The translations under genes and the position numbers were made by a program. The notes below the pieces were generated by a model that saw only the letters and a list, made by a program, of their open reading frames with translations, was not told the DNA's origin and searched no databases. Shown in pieces: positions 11,717-21,877 of a stretch of DNA of 35,885 nt. The stretch is taken from positions 1 through 35,885 of the forward strand of contig CAMAVY010000019.1 in assembly GCA_945861675.1 (NCBI GenBank), written 5' to 3'. The DNA is from Klebsiella pneumoniae (GTDB lineage Bacteria > Pseudomonadota > Gammaproteobacteria > Pseudomonadales > Azotimanducaceae). Numbering within the stretch: position 1 is the first letter of the stretch; each line of letters starts with the position of its first letter.

Positions 11717-12235
11717 TCAGCGGGTTTGTGTGGGTTTGCGCCGCGCGGGTCCGCCGGACCTTGCGCCGCTGGACCTTGCGCCACTTGACCTCGCGCCACT
11801 TGACCTCGCAGCACCGGAACTTGCCGAACCTGATCGGGGGGCAGGCTTTCGTTTTGCCGTGACTTTGCGCTTTGCAACGGGTGTGCGTTGCGCGGGCACC
11901 GTGCTCAACGCACTGGGCTTGCTGGTCGAAATTGGGCGTTGAAGATTGGACAGCTGCGGCTTGGCGCTGGGGTTCGGCCGGAACAACACGCTGATCTTGC
12001 CGATGTCGGCCACTTTGTCGGCGCCCGTGAAGGCGCAGATTTCATTGGCCGTGGATGCGCGGGCTTCGCGGTCGTTGATGGCCAGCTTGACCTTGATCAG
12101 CTCATGATCTGATAACGCACGCTCGATCTCGTTCAGAACACTTTCTTCGAGTCCGCGCTCAGCGACGATCACCACGGGTTTGAGGTGATGCGCAAGGCGA
12201 CGAAGGTCGCGTCGTGTTTCTGAGTCCATGGTCAT
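11717..12235 (-). CDS. yhbY: YhbY/CRS1-CRM domain RNA-binding protein with basic repeat tail
   Basis: The first about 97 residues form a CRM (YhbY) domain, a KH-like RNA-binding fold tied to 50S ribosome assembly in E. coli. Visible motifs are LRRLAHHLKPVVIVAERGLEESVLNEIERAL and LIKVKLAINDRE. E. coli YhbY is about 97 residues. This protein is 172, extended by a Lys/Arg/Ser/Ala-rich tail that contains four copies of a five-residue unit (SSGAR-like) coded by a 15-bp tandem repeat at 11756-11815. The tail may add nonspecific RNA affinity (inference). It is convergent with greA and divergent from rlmE, the same layout as E. coli greA-yhbY-rlmE. Confidence 0.9.
   Translation of the reverse strand: MTMDSETRRDLRRLAHHLKPVVIVAERGLEESVLNEIERALSDHELIKVKLAINDREARASTANEICAFTGADKVADIGKISVLFRPNPSAKPQLSNLQRPISTSKPSALSTVPAQRTPVAKRKVTAKRKPAPRSGSASSGAARSSGARSSGARSSGARSGGPARRKPTQTR
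11756..11815 (-). repeat. 15-bp tandem repeat x4 in the yhbY tail
   Basis: Four consecutive 15-bp units (11756-11770, 11771-11785, 11786-11800, 11801-11815) differ by one to three bases each. They encode the SSGAR-type repeats of the YhbY C-terminus on the minus strand. The array keeps the reading frame. Confidence 0.85.
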
Positions 12236-12344
12236 GGCGCGAGTGTAACAGCGCGATCAGGGCCAGCCCTTGCACCGGTGTAAGGTTTCTTCGGCTGCAT
12301 CGCCGGGCCCTCGATGCGCTAGCCTGACTGATGAGGAACGACGA

Positions 12345-13070
12345 GTGAGTGATTCAAGTGGCAGGTGGCTGGCGAGACAGAAGCGCGATCCCTTCGTTCG
12401 CGAGGCGCGGACCAGCGGTTATCGCTCCCGCGCGGCGTTCAAACTCGAAGAACTGGACCGTCGCTGCGGATTGTTGCGCAGTGGCATGCGGGTCCTGGAC
12501 CTTGGCGCGGCGCCTGGTAGCTGGGCGCAGTACGCGGCCAACCGGGTCGGGCCAAAGGGTGTGGTGGTGGCCTGTGATCTGCTGGAGATCGCACCGCTGA
12601 ACGCGGTGTACGTCATCCAGGGCGACGCGCGCGATGACGCGATTCAGAATCGCATTCGTGATGCCGTGGGATCGAATGCGCTGGACCTTGTGATTTGCGA
12701 TATGGCCCCGAACTTGTCTGGTATCCGGGTCCGTGATCAGGCCGAGGCCATGGAATTGCTGGAGATTGCTCTTGAATTGGCGCAGTCGATGCTTCGTCAG
12801 GGCGCGTTCGATGGCAAATCGGTTGGGCAGCAGGGGCGGGCCCCCAGCGGAAATGCAGGCGGCGGTTTTGTGGCGAAGCTGTTTCAAGGTGCGGGCAGTG
12901 ACGCGTGGTTGGCGGACGTACGCAAGCTGTTTGCGACGGTGCGGATCGTGAAGCCGAAGGCATCACGGGAAGAGTCGCGCGAGGTCTATGTGGTTGCGCA
13001 GGGCCTGAAGCGACTGTCCCCGGTGGAAATGGACGGATCGGACGAACTGGATGAGTCGCAGGTGGGATGA
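12345..13070 (+). CDS. rlmE: 23S rRNA 2'-O-methyltransferase RlmE (FtsJ/RrmJ)
   Basis: RlmE methylates the 2'-OH of U2552 (E. coli numbering) in 23S rRNA using SAM. The protein (241 residues from GTG 12345) shows the SAM-binding motif VLDLGAAPGSWAQ and the catalytic K-D-K-E tetrad at about K33, D119, K178 and E213. The GTG is chosen because GAGGAACGAC lies just before it; the frame stays open upstream but shows no family similarity. Before the third catalytic residue there is a Gly/Ser/Gln-rich insert (about residues 158-172) that E. coli RlmE lacks, from memory. It lies 141 bp before ftsH, the partner gene in E. coli. Confidence 0.94.
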   Translation: MSDSSGRWLARQKRDPFVREARTSGYRSRAAFKLEELDRRCGLLRSGMRVLDLGAAPGSWAQYAANRVGPKGVVVACDLLEIAPLNAVYVIQGDARDDAIQNRIRDAVGSNALDLVICDMAPNLSGIRVRDQAEAMELLEIALELAQSMLRQGAFDGKSVGQQGRAPSGNAGGGFVAKLFQGAGSDAWLADVRKLFATVRIVKPKASREESREVYVVAQGLKRLSPVEMDGSDELDESQVG

Positions 13071-13160
13071 ACGGCCGGAAGGTCGGTCTGAACACAGCGG
13101 AGAGGACGGAAAAGACGTATCTGGGAGCTGGCCGGCACGAGCGGCACGTTCGCAGAGGTG

Positions 13161-13188
13161 TTGTAAGCTCACTGGCCGCGCGTATCTT
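13161..13188 (+). promoter_or_regulatory. Candidate sigma-70 promoter for ftsH
   Basis: TTGTAA (13161-13166) and TATCTT (13183-13188) are spaced by 16 nt, just before the ftsH ribosome site GGAGGAG. The match is moderate, and read-through from rlmE is equally possible. Confidence 0.35.
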
Positions 13189-13211
13189 CAGTGCGCGGAG
13201 GAGAAACGGCG

Positions 13212-15113
<1,902 letters not shown>

Positions 15114-15172
15114 TCGAGGTCGGCAACTGAGCAGCTAAGCAAATGGGCGGCTGACGTGCGTTCATTCTGACT

Positions 15173-16030
15173 GTGGGTCCGAGCCATGTGCTTGTTTGCG
15201 GCGCCTACCGGCTTGATCTGAGCCGTCCGCAGGTGATGGGCGTGATCAATGTCACTCCCGATTCATTCTCCGATGGGGGCGCCTTCTATCGTGGCCGGCG
15301 GCTGGATGTCGGCGCTGTTCAAGCGCACGCTCTTCAGCTTGTCGCAGATGGCGCGGCGCTACTCGACATTGGCGGGGAATCAACGCGGCCCGGGGCCGCG
15401 CCTGTCGCCGCGGACGAAGAACGCGCTCGAGTGCTTCCCGTTATTGCCGCGCTTGCTGATCTGCGTGTGCCGCTGTCGGTGGACACCAGTGATCCCTATC
15501 TCATGTCGGCCGCCATCGATCTCGGTGCCGCCGTCATCAATGACGTCAGGGCGCTGTCTCGAGCGGGCGCGCTGGAAGCCGTGGCGCGCAGTCAGGTGGG
15601 TGTTTGTCTGATGCACATGCAGGGCTCGCCCGAGCACATGCAGCAGGCGCCGTCCTATGCCGACGTTGTCACTGAGGTGCGCGATTTCCTTGCGCGGCGC
15701 GTCGAACGCTGTCGGGACGCGGGCATTGCCGACCGGCGCATGTTGGTCGATCCGGGCTTCGGCTTCGGTAAATCCCGCGAACACAACCTGACCCTGCTGC
15801 GACGGCTTGGCGAACTGCAGTCGCTAGGGTTGCCGCTGCTCGTGGGTTTGTCGCGTAAGGGCACAATCGGTCTCATCACGGGGCAAACCGATGCCAGACT
15901 AAGGATTGCGGGCAGCGTGGCTGCCGCCATTCTCGCCGCCCAGGCGGGCGCGAAGTTGATCCGTGCGCACGACGTCCGCGCGACTGTTGATGCGCTGAAA
16001 GTGGTTGCGGCAGTAGCAGACGCCCAATGA
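15173..16030 (+). CDS. folP: Dihydropteroate synthase
   Basis: FolP (285 residues) condenses p-aminobenzoate with dihydropterin pyrophosphate in folate synthesis and is the sulfonamide target. Both family signatures are present: MGVINVTPDSFSDGG near residue 22 and LLDIGGESTRPGA near 62. DPGFGFGKS and GLSRKGTIG further on bind pterin and phosphate. The start is uncertain: GTG 15173 and GTG 15188 are in frame, and neither has a strong ribosome site. It lies between ftsH and glmM (14 bp gap), as in E. coli. Confidence 0.95.
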   Translation: MGPSHVLVCGAYRLDLSRPQVMGVINVTPDSFSDGGAFYRGRRLDVGAVQAHALQLVADGAALLDIGGESTRPGAAPVAADEERARVLPVIAALADLRVPLSVDTSDPYLMSAAIDLGAAVINDVRALSRAGALEAVARSQVGVCLMHMQGSPEHMQQAPSYADVVTEVRDFLARRVERCRDAGIADRRMLVDPGFGFGKSREHNLTLLRRLGELQSLGLPLLVGLSRKGTIGLITGQTDARLRIAGSVAAAILAAQAGAKLIRAHDVRATVDALKVVAAVADAQ

Positions 16031-16043
16031 GGTTTGAACCGTA

Positions 16044-17423
16044 ATGGTCGATAAGAAGCACTTCGGAACAGATGGCATTCGTGGGCGCGTGGGCGACGCG
16101 CCCATTACGCCTGATTTTCTGCTGCGGCTGGGTTGGGCCGCCGGCTCCGTATTCAAGCGCAGCGGCGCCACCACGTTGTTGATCGGCAAGGACACGCGTC
16201 TGTCCGGCTACATGCTGGAGTCGATTCTCGAAGCCGGTTTGGCCGCGGCCGGTGTGCACGTGAAGTTGCTTGGCCCCATGCCGACGCCCGCGATTGCCTA
16301 TCTCACACGCACGTTTCGCGCGGACGCGGGCATTGTGATCAGCGCCTCGCACAATCCTTACTTCGACAACGGCATCAAGTTCTTTGGCCCGGAGGGTTAC
16401 AAACTTCCGGACGAAATCGAGCTTGCGATCGAAGCGGCGTTGGATCGGGAGATCGTAACCGTTGAGTCGAATGCGCTCGGAAGGGCGTCGCGCGTAGCGG
16501 ATGCGGAGGGCCGTTATGTGGAGTTCTGCAAGGCATCGGTGCCGCGAGGCATGAATCTGCGCGGACTGCATATCGTGCTCGATTGCGCGCATGGCGCGAC
16601 CTATCTGGTCGCGCCTGCGGTCTTCTCGGAGCTGGGTGCGCGTGTGACGGTGATTGCTGCGTCACCGGACGGCTTGAACATCAATGACGCCTGCGGCACT
16701 ACGTATCCCGAAGCGTTGATCGCGAAAGTACGTGAGGTCGGCGCTGATCTGGGCATCGCTTTCGACGGCGATGGTGACCGTGTCCTCATGGTCGACCATC
16801 GCGGCGGTGTGGCTGACGGTGATGAGATTCTGTTCATCATTGCCAGACATCGCCTGGCCAAGGGTGAGATGACCGGCGGTGTAGTTGGCACCCTCATGAG
16901 CAATCTCGGCCTGGAGCGCGCGCTTACCGATCTGGGTATTCGTTTTGTACGGGCGAACGTAGGCGATCGCTACATCATGGAGCGCCTGCAGACCGAAGGT
17001 TGGATGCTCGGCGGCGAGTCGTCGGGGCACATCCTGTGTCTGGACCGGACCACGACGGGCGATGGCATTATCTCGGCGCTGCAGGTGCTCTCAGCCATTC
17101 GCGATGCCGACACTGACTTGGTCGGCCTGCGCGGCGGGGTTACGAAAATGCCGCAGCTGATGATCAACGTGAAAGCGTCGCGTCCCGGGCGGGTTCGGCA
17201 GTCGCAGCCGGTGGCGGATGCCGTCGCGGTTGCGGAGCGCGCGCTCGGTGGTCGTGGGCGCGTGTTGCTGCGGCCGTCGGGCACTGAGCCCGTCGTGCGC
17301 GTGATGGTTGAAGGCGAAAACGAATCAGAGGTGCGCTCGGTGCTGAGCGTGCTCGCCGATGCGGTGCGGTGCAGTCTGGTCGACAACGGTGCGGATGAAA
17401 CTGTCGCTGGTGAAGAGCGCTAA
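16044..17423 (+). CDS. glmM: Phosphoglucosamine mutase
   Basis: GlmM (459 residues) interconverts glucosamine-6-phosphate and glucosamine-1-phosphate for UDP-GlcNAc, and hence peptidoglycan and LPS. The start [12 protein letters not shown] is diagnostic. The phosphoserine loop [17 protein letters not shown] has its Ser at 102. The metal loop DGDGDR, the sugar-binding GGESSGH and the C-terminal phosphate-binding [15 protein letters not shown] are all intact. The stop codon (17421-17423) lies inside the first copy of a short tandem repeat (17417-17467). The gene follows folP directly. Confidence 0.97.
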   Translation: MVDKKHFGTDGIRGRVGDAPITPDFLLRLGWAAGSVFKRSGATTLLIGKDTRLSGYMLESILEAGLAAAGVHVKLLGPMPTPAIAYLTRTFRADAGIVISASHNPYFDNGIKFFGPEGYKLPDEIELAIEAALDREIVTVESNALGRASRVADAEGRYVEFCKASVPRGMNLRGLHIVLDCAHGATYLVAPAVFSELGARVTVIAASPDGLNINDACGTTYPEALIAKVREVGADLGIAFDGDGDRVLMVDHRGGVADGDEILFIIARHRLAKGEMTGGVVGTLMSNLGLERALTDLGIRFVRANVGDRYIMERLQTEGWMLGGESSGHILCLDRTTTGDGIISALQVLSAIRDADTDLVGLRGGVTKMPQLMINVKASRPGRVRQSQPVADAVAVAERALGGRGRVLLRPSGTEPVVRVMVEGENESEVRSVLSVLADAVRCSLVDNGADETVAGEER

Positions 17424-17467
17424 GTGCGCATACATGCGGCTAAGCGCGCTAAGTGCGCTAAGTGCGC
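17417..17467 (+). repeat. GCGCTAAGTGCGC repeat spanning the glmM stop codon
   Basis: GCGCTAAGTGCGC occurs at 17417-17429, 17446-17458 and 17455-17467 (the last two overlap with a 9-bp period). A diverged copy, GGCTAAGCGCG, lies between them at about 17438. The TAA of the first copy is the glmM stop. GTGCGC words continue a little downstream. No T-tract follows, so it is not an intrinsic terminator. Confidence 0.8.
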
Positions 17468-17531
17468 AAACGTGCGCCAGGCACGCATACGCGGCTGACC
17501 TTGCCGCGGGGCGCGGACTTGCGATGTTCGG

Positions 17532-17559
17532 TTGCTGACGACAGTTCGGCGAGTACAAT
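17532..17559 (+). promoter_or_regulatory. Sigma-70 promoter for tpiA-secG
   Basis: TTGCTG (17532-17537) and TACAAT (17554-17559) are spaced 16 nt and lie about 30 bp before the tpiA start. The -10 element is one base from consensus. Transcription would start near 17566, giving a short leader. Confidence 0.7.
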
Positions 17560-17589
17560 CACGCCCCTTTTTTACGTTTGGTCGCACAC

Positions 17590-18342
17590 GTGCAGCGTCT
17601 GGTGGCCGCGAACTGGAAGATGCACGGTGTGACTGCGGACGCGGTCGCGAGGGCGCAAGCCGTCGCGGCCTGGTGGACGTACCAGCAGCCTCAGGTCGAC
17701 GTCGTGCTGTTCCCGCCCCTGCTGCATGTGCAGACGGTGCGGGAAATTCTGCCTGCGCAGATTGGCGTGGGTGTTCAGGATGCCCATCAGGCGATCAGCG
17801 GCGCTTTTACAGGTTGCGTGTCGGCCGAAATGGCGGTGGATGCAGGCGCCCAATGGATGATCGTGGGCCACTCAGAGCGGCGCCGGATTTTTGGTGAGTC
17901 GGACGCGCAGGTGTCGGAGAAGTTGTCGGCCGCCGTGCGTTCGGGGCTGCGGCCCGTGTTGTGTGTGGGGGAAGATAGCGAGCAGCGTGATAGCGGCGCA
18001 GCGGTCAGCGTGGTCGAGCGGCAGTTAGGGGCGGCGTACGCGGCTGTGGGCGCGGGTGGTTTTGCGCGGCTGGTGATTGCATATGAGCCGATCTGGGCCA
18101 TCGGGACCGGGCGCAACGCGAGCCCTGCACAGGTCGATGAGATGCATAGCGCAGTGCGAAGCTTCTTGTTGGCGACGGGTGTTTCCGATGTGCCGGTGCT
18201 GTACGGCGGTAGCGTGAACCCCGGTAATGCCGATGCGCTCTTTGCGCTTGAGAGTGTGAATGGCGCCCTTGTCGGCGGCGCCTCATTGATTGCGGATCAA
18301 TTCATTGCCATTTGCCGGGCTGCGGCCAAAGGCGTCTTATGA
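17590..18342 (+). CDS. tpiA: Triosephosphate isomerase
   Basis: TpiA (250 residues) interconverts dihydroxyacetone phosphate and glyceraldehyde-3-phosphate. The start LVAANWKMHG supplies the catalytic Asn/Lys (N8, K10). The electrophilic His is H94 in IVGHSERR, the catalytic base is E166 in AYEPIWAIGTG, and the phosphate-binding VLYGGSVNPGN follows. I chose GTG 17590 because it places the protein start where the family begins. TTG 17578 is also in frame, and neither has a good ribosome site. Insertion of tpiA between glmM and secG differs from E. coli but is common in other proteobacteria. Confidence 0.95.
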   Translation: MQRLVAANWKMHGVTADAVARAQAVAAWWTYQQPQVDVVLFPPLLHVQTVREILPAQIGVGVQDAHQAISGAFTGCVSAEMAVDAGAQWMIVGHSERRRIFGESDAQVSEKLSAAVRSGLRPVLCVGEDSEQRDSGAAVSVVERQLGAAYAAVGAGGFARLVIAYEPIWAIGTGRNASPAQVDEMHSAVRSFLLATGVSDVPVLYGGSVNPGNADALFALESVNGALVGGASLIADQFIAICRAAAKGVL

Positions 18343-18352
18343 GTAAGTTGGT

Positions 18353-18823
18353 ATGAGTACGTTGGAAAGTGTGCTGATCGTGGTGCTGGCGCTTCTGGCC
18401 GCTGCAATCACTGTGGTCGTGGTGCTTCAGCAAGGCCGCGGCGCCGATATCGGTGCGGCCTTTGGCGCGGGTGGGGCGAACACGGTTTTCGGCAGCACCG
18501 GATTGGCATCGCCACTGGCCAAACTCACATGGGGCATGGCTGGGGTTTTCCTGGTGCTGTGCATGACGTTGGCCTATCTCGCGAAGCAGCGCTCGGAAGA
18601 CGCTAACTCGATTGCTGTCGGCGCACCCGTTGTCGCAGGCGATGTGCCTGCTGTAACCGGCGATGTGCCGACTTTGCCGCGCACTACCTCTCCGCGCACA
18701 GGAGAGCCGCGTACGGAAGCGCCGGCTGTTCCAGCAGCCAACGCCGACGTGCCTGTGCTACCTTCCGCGGCCAGCAAAACAGAGGCAACTGCAGGTGATG
18801 CACCGAAGCCGCCAGCGCCGTGA
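18353..18823 (+). CDS. secG: Preprotein translocase subunit SecG
   Basis: SecG (156 residues) is the small accessory subunit of the SecYEG channel in the inner membrane. The first membrane helix (about residues 6-26) is followed by the conserved cytoplasmic loop VLQQGRGADIGAAFGAGGANTVFGSTG. The second helix (about 50-72) precedes a long Pro/Ala/Thr-rich tail. E. coli SecG is 110 residues, so the tail is extended and contains small GDVP repeats. The ATG is 10 bp after the tpiA stop, and tRNA-Leu follows, as in E. coli secG-leuU. Confidence 0.94.
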   Translation: MSTLESVLIVVLALLAAAITVVVVLQQGRGADIGAAFGAGGANTVFGSTGLASPLAKLTWGMAGVFLVLCMTLAYLAKQRSEDANSIAVGAPVVAGDVPAVTGDVPTLPRTTSPRTGEPRTEAPAVPAANADVPVLPSAASKTEATAGDAPKPPAP

Positions 18824-18946
18824 GTGCTGGGCTTGATTGCGTTGCCTCGGGGCGTTGTTGGCGGCCAATTGCTTAGACGTTCAATTGGATCGACGTCCGA
18901 TGACTGGGACGGCCATTGGTGAAGGCGCAGAAGTTTTGGGAAGCAT

Positions 18947-19033
18947 GCCGTAGTGGTGGAATTGGTAGACACGCTACCTTGAGGTGGTAGTGGGGGTAAC
19001 CCCGTGGAGGTTCGAGTCCTCTCTTCGGCACCA
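18947..19033 (+). tRNA. tRNA-Leu (anticodon GAG)
   Basis: An 87-nt class II tRNA with the encoded CCA end. The D arm (GGAATTGGTAGACACGC), the anticodon arm CTACC-TTGAGGT-GGTAG with anticodon GAG, the long variable stem GGGG-TAA-CCCC and the T arm with TTCGAGT are clear. The acceptor stem has a mismatch: 5' GCCGTAG pairs with 3' CTTCGGC except at position 5:68, which is U opposite U. It lies just downstream of secG with no separate promoter that I can see, so it may be processed from the tpiA-secG transcript. Confidence 0.95.
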
Positions 19034-19210
19034 TCCTTCCCTGTCGTTGCTTTTGTCTTTGCGCTGCTCTTTTCCGATCTGCCCATAAATGGGCGCATGC
19101 ATTGGACGAGCCCCTGCCTCGCAACGGGCATGTGTACGTGCACATGTGTGAGCAACGCGCTCATTCGCGCCCTCGGCAGCAAGATAAGCCGCAATGAGCC
19201 ATATGATGTG

Positions 19211-19240
19211 TTGACCCTGAAGTTGCGTCGCTCCTATACT
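19211..19240 (+). promoter_or_regulatory. Sigma-70 promoter for initiator tRNA
   Basis: TTGACC (19211-19216) and TATACT (19235-19240) are separated by 18 nt and followed by a GC-rich discriminator (CCCGGCCCGCG). The tRNA begins 14 bp after the -10 element. The discriminator is of the kind seen at stringently controlled stable-RNA promoters; that control is inferred. Confidence 0.85.
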
Positions 19241-19253
19241 CCCGGCCCGCGAT

Positions 19254-19330
<77 letters not shown>

Positions 19331-19341
19331 AGTTCGGAAAG

Positions 19342-19362
19342 ACCCCTACCAAGGGGTTTTTT
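19342..19362 (+). terminator. Intrinsic terminator after initiator tRNA
   Basis: ACCCCT (19342-19347) and AGGGGT (19352-19357) form a perfect 6-bp stem with a 4-nt loop, followed by a run of T to 19362. It probably ends most tRNA transcripts, while read-through may feed rimP-nusA. Confidence 0.8.
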
Positions 19363-19729
19363 GTTCTTGGGGCTTGATGCAAGTGTTTTGCATCTGAGTT
19401 GATGAGGTGGGCCGCGGTGCCCACTTTTTGTTTCTGGGTTTTGAGTTTCTGTGCATTTTGTTCAGTTCGGGCGCTTTGTTTCTCTGCGCGGTTTGCTGCT
19501 CCGGGCAACGTGCGCGGAAGGTTCGACCTTCGGCATGTGCCGCGTGGTTCTCGTGCGAGCGCGTACCGCTGAAGGTCTAGCGGTTGGCGGTTGTCTGCCG
19601 CGCATAGCTGAACCGGCCGTGTGTCCTGGCCGTCAAAGGCACGCGTAGAACGCCCGCGTCAAACGTTGGCAACGGCTGAATAGGCCGAATCGGCTGAATC
19701 GGAAGGTGAAGGCAGTGGAGAAGTGTTAA
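19363..19729. other. Leader region between initiator tRNA and rimP
   Basis: This 367-bp stretch holds no supported gene. It contains two small hairpins: GATGCAA-N5-TTGCATC (19376-19394) and GAAGGT-TCG-ACCTTC (19517-19531). Three tandem copies of a 9-bp unit (GGCTGAATC-like) follow at 19674-19700. No T-tract follows the hairpins and no clear promoter was found. In E. coli the corresponding region is the leader of the nusA operon, where NusA regulates its own synthesis; whether that holds here is unknown. Confidence 0.5.
19674..19700 (+). repeat. 9-bp tandem repeat x3 upstream of rimP
   Basis: GGCTGAATA (19674-19682), GGCCGAATC (19683-19691) and GGCTGAATC (19692-19700) are consecutive, ending 30 bp before the rimP start codon. 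Confidence 0.75.
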
Positions 19730-20185
19730 GTGGCGGCGAGCACCGAACGATTGCAGTCAGTGCTTGAGCCGGTGATCGCCGCACTCGGTTGCAGCGTCTG
19801 GGGCATTGAGTTCGAGGCCCTTGGTCGTCGGAGCGTCCTTCGCATCTACATCGATCGCGAAGAAGGCATTGGCATCGAGGACTGTGAGCGCGTCAGTCAT
19901 TCCGTCAGCGACATACTGGACGTGGAAGAACTGATCAACGGCGCCTTCACGCTGGAAGTTTCATCCCCCGGGCTGGATCGGGTGCTGTTCACGGATGTGC
20001 AGTATCGCGGCGCGCTCGGGTCGCAGGTCGACGTTCGGCTGCGGGCACCTCAGGAAGGTCGTCGGCGCTGGCTGGGTCGATTGGAGGCAGTGTACGAAGA
20101 AGACATCGTGTTGGTGTTGGATGATCGAGAAGAGCCTATACGGCTTCGATTTGAGGACATCGGCAAAACGAGGATCGTTCCGTAG
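19730..20185 (+). CDS. rimP: Ribosome maturation factor RimP
   Basis: RimP (151 residues, E. coli about 150) is needed for 30S subunit maturation. The N-terminal domain shows VLEPVIAALGCSVWGIEFEALGRRSVLRIYIDREEGI, and the conserved EVSSPGLDRVLF motif follows near residue 81. The C-terminal SH3-like barrel ends IRLRFEDIGKTRIVP. The start is GTG 19730, with GGAG about 11 nt upstream. It is the first protein gene of the nusA operon. Confidence 0.95.
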   Translation: MAASTERLQSVLEPVIAALGCSVWGIEFEALGRRSVLRIYIDREEGIGIEDCERVSHSVSDILDVEELINGAFTLEVSSPGLDRVLFTDVQYRGALGSQVDVRLRAPQEGRRRWLGRLEAVYEEDIVLVLDDREEPIRLRFEDIGKTRIVP

Positions 20186-20354
20186 TTCGATGAGTAGCGC
20201 TGTTCGGGGTCAAGGAAGCGGTTGAGTCGGTCGGAAACAAGCAATAGCCGGCAGGCCGGTCAACAACCTGACAACACACGAGGGCAAACTGCAGCGACAG
20301 CGATGGGACGAATGCCAATAGGACGAGAAATAGTTTCGGGACGGTGACGTCAGA

Positions 20355-21839
20355 ATGGGAAAAGAAATCCTGCAGGTAGTGGAATCGGTTTCAAACGAGA
20401 GAGGCGTTCCGCCTGGCGTGATATTTGAAGCCTTGGAAACCGCCCTGGCGATGGCGACCAAGAAGCGGTATGCCGAAGAGGCCGAAGTGCGCGTCGATAT
20501 CGATCGCACCACGGGCGAGTACGACTCGTTCCGTCTCTGGACCGTCGTGCCGGACGACGTCGTGATGGAAAACCCGCACGCGCAGATTCGGATGGACGAT
20601 GCGATCGACACGCACCCGAATTCGAAACCGGGTGATGTCATCGACGAACCCGTGGAGTCCGTGGAATTCCGCCGAATTACTGCGCAGATTGCCAAGCAGG
20701 TCATCGTGCAGAAGGTGCGCGAAGCGGAACGACAGCAGATGGTCGAGGCTTTTGCGCCACGCATCGGTCAGCTGGTTTCCGGTACGGTGAAGAAAGTCAC
20801 GCGTGACAGCATCATCGTCGACCTGGGCAGCAACGCAGAGGCGGTGCTGCCTCGCGAAGCACTCATCCCGCGCGAGACATTCCGCATCGGCGATCGATTG
20901 CGCGCTTTGCTGAAGGAAGTTCGGCAGGACGCGCGTGGTCCGCAACTGATGCTGTCGCGCACCGATCCGAAAATGCTCATTGAGCTGTTTAAGATCGAAG
21001 TGCCTGAGATCGCCGAACAGGTCATCGAAATCCGTGCCGCAGCGCGTGACCCGGGCTCCCGCGCGAAGATCGCTGTGAAGACCAACGATGGTCGCATCGA
21101 TCCTGTGGGCGCTTGCGTCGGCATGCGCGGATCGCGCGTACAGGCGGTATCGGGCGAACTCGCGAACGAACGCATCGACATCATTTTGTGGGACGACAAC
21201 CCCGCACAGCTGGCGGTGAATGCCATGTCACCGGCAGAGGTTGCATCGATCGTGGTCGACGAAGACAACCACACCATGGACATCGCGGTTGTCGAGGGCA
21301 ACCTCGCGCAAGCCATTGGCCGCGGCGGCCAGAACGTTCGGCTGGCAAGCGAGCTGACACGTTGGACGCTGAATATCCTGACCGAGGAGGAAGCGAACGC
21401 CAAGCAACAGGCGGAAACGAACAAGATCGTTGAAGAATTCCAGCGCTCGCTCGATGTGGATGAAGGCGTTGCCATCGCATTGGTGGAAGAAGGTTTCACC
21501 ACCCTTGAAGAAGTGGCCTATGTGCCGCTCGAGGAAATGCTGGCGATCGAAGGGTTCGACGAAGACATCGTGTCGGAGCTGCGGACGCGTGCGAAAGACG
21601 CACTGCTGACGATGGCCATTGCCGGCACCGGCGCGCTGGATGGCGCAGAACCCGCAGAGGATCTGCTGTCGCTGGAAGGGATGGATTCAGATCTTGCGGT
21701 GAAGCTGGCTGCGTCAGGTGTGAAGACACGCGAAGACCTGGCCGAATGTGCAGTCGATGAACTGCTCGAAGTACAAGATATTGGTGAAGAACGGGCGGCG
21801 GCATTGATCATGGCCGCCCGGGCGCACTGGTTTGAGTGA
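20355..21839 (+). CDS. nusA: Transcription termination/antitermination protein NusA
   Basis: NusA (494 residues) binds RNA polymerase and the nascent RNA to modulate pausing, termination and antitermination. The N-terminal RNAP-binding domain (1 to about 125) is followed by the S1 domain ([18 protein letters not shown]), KH1 and KH2 ([31 protein letters not shown]), and two acidic helix-hairpin-helix repeats at the C-terminus as in E. coli. ATG 20355 follows a weak GGTGA. It lies 169 bp after rimP and its stop is 38 bp before infB. Confidence 0.97.
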   Translation: MGKEILQVVESVSNERGVPPGVIFEALETALAMATKKRYAEEAEVRVDIDRTTGEYDSFRLWTVVPDDVVMENPHAQIRMDDAIDTHPNSKPGDVIDEPVESVEFRRITAQIAKQVIVQKVREAERQQMVEAFAPRIGQLVSGTVKKVTRDSIIVDLGSNAEAVLPREALIPRETFRIGDRLRALLKEVRQDARGPQLMLSRTDPKMLIELFKIEVPEIAEQVIEIRAAARDPGSRAKIAVKTNDGRIDPVGACVGMRGSRVQAVSGELANERIDIILWDDNPAQLAVNAMSPAEVASIVVDEDNHTMDIAVVEGNLAQAIGRGGQNVRLASELTRWTLNILTEEEANAKQQAETNKIVEEFQRSLDVDEGVAIALVEEGFTTLEEVAYVPLEEMLAIEGFDEDIVSELRTRAKDALLTMAIAGTGALDGAEPAEDLLSLEGMDSDLAVKLAASGVKTREDLAECAVDELLEVQDIGEERAAALIMAARAHWFE

Positions 21840-21877
21840 CCCGGCGTTCGCAATCGCGCCAATTGGAGAGTGAGCGT

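Noticed and set aside
18824-18946. Independent promoter for tRNA-Leu
   Set aside because: TTGCTT near 18869 has no acceptable -10 partner at 16-19 nt; co-transcription with secG is more likely.
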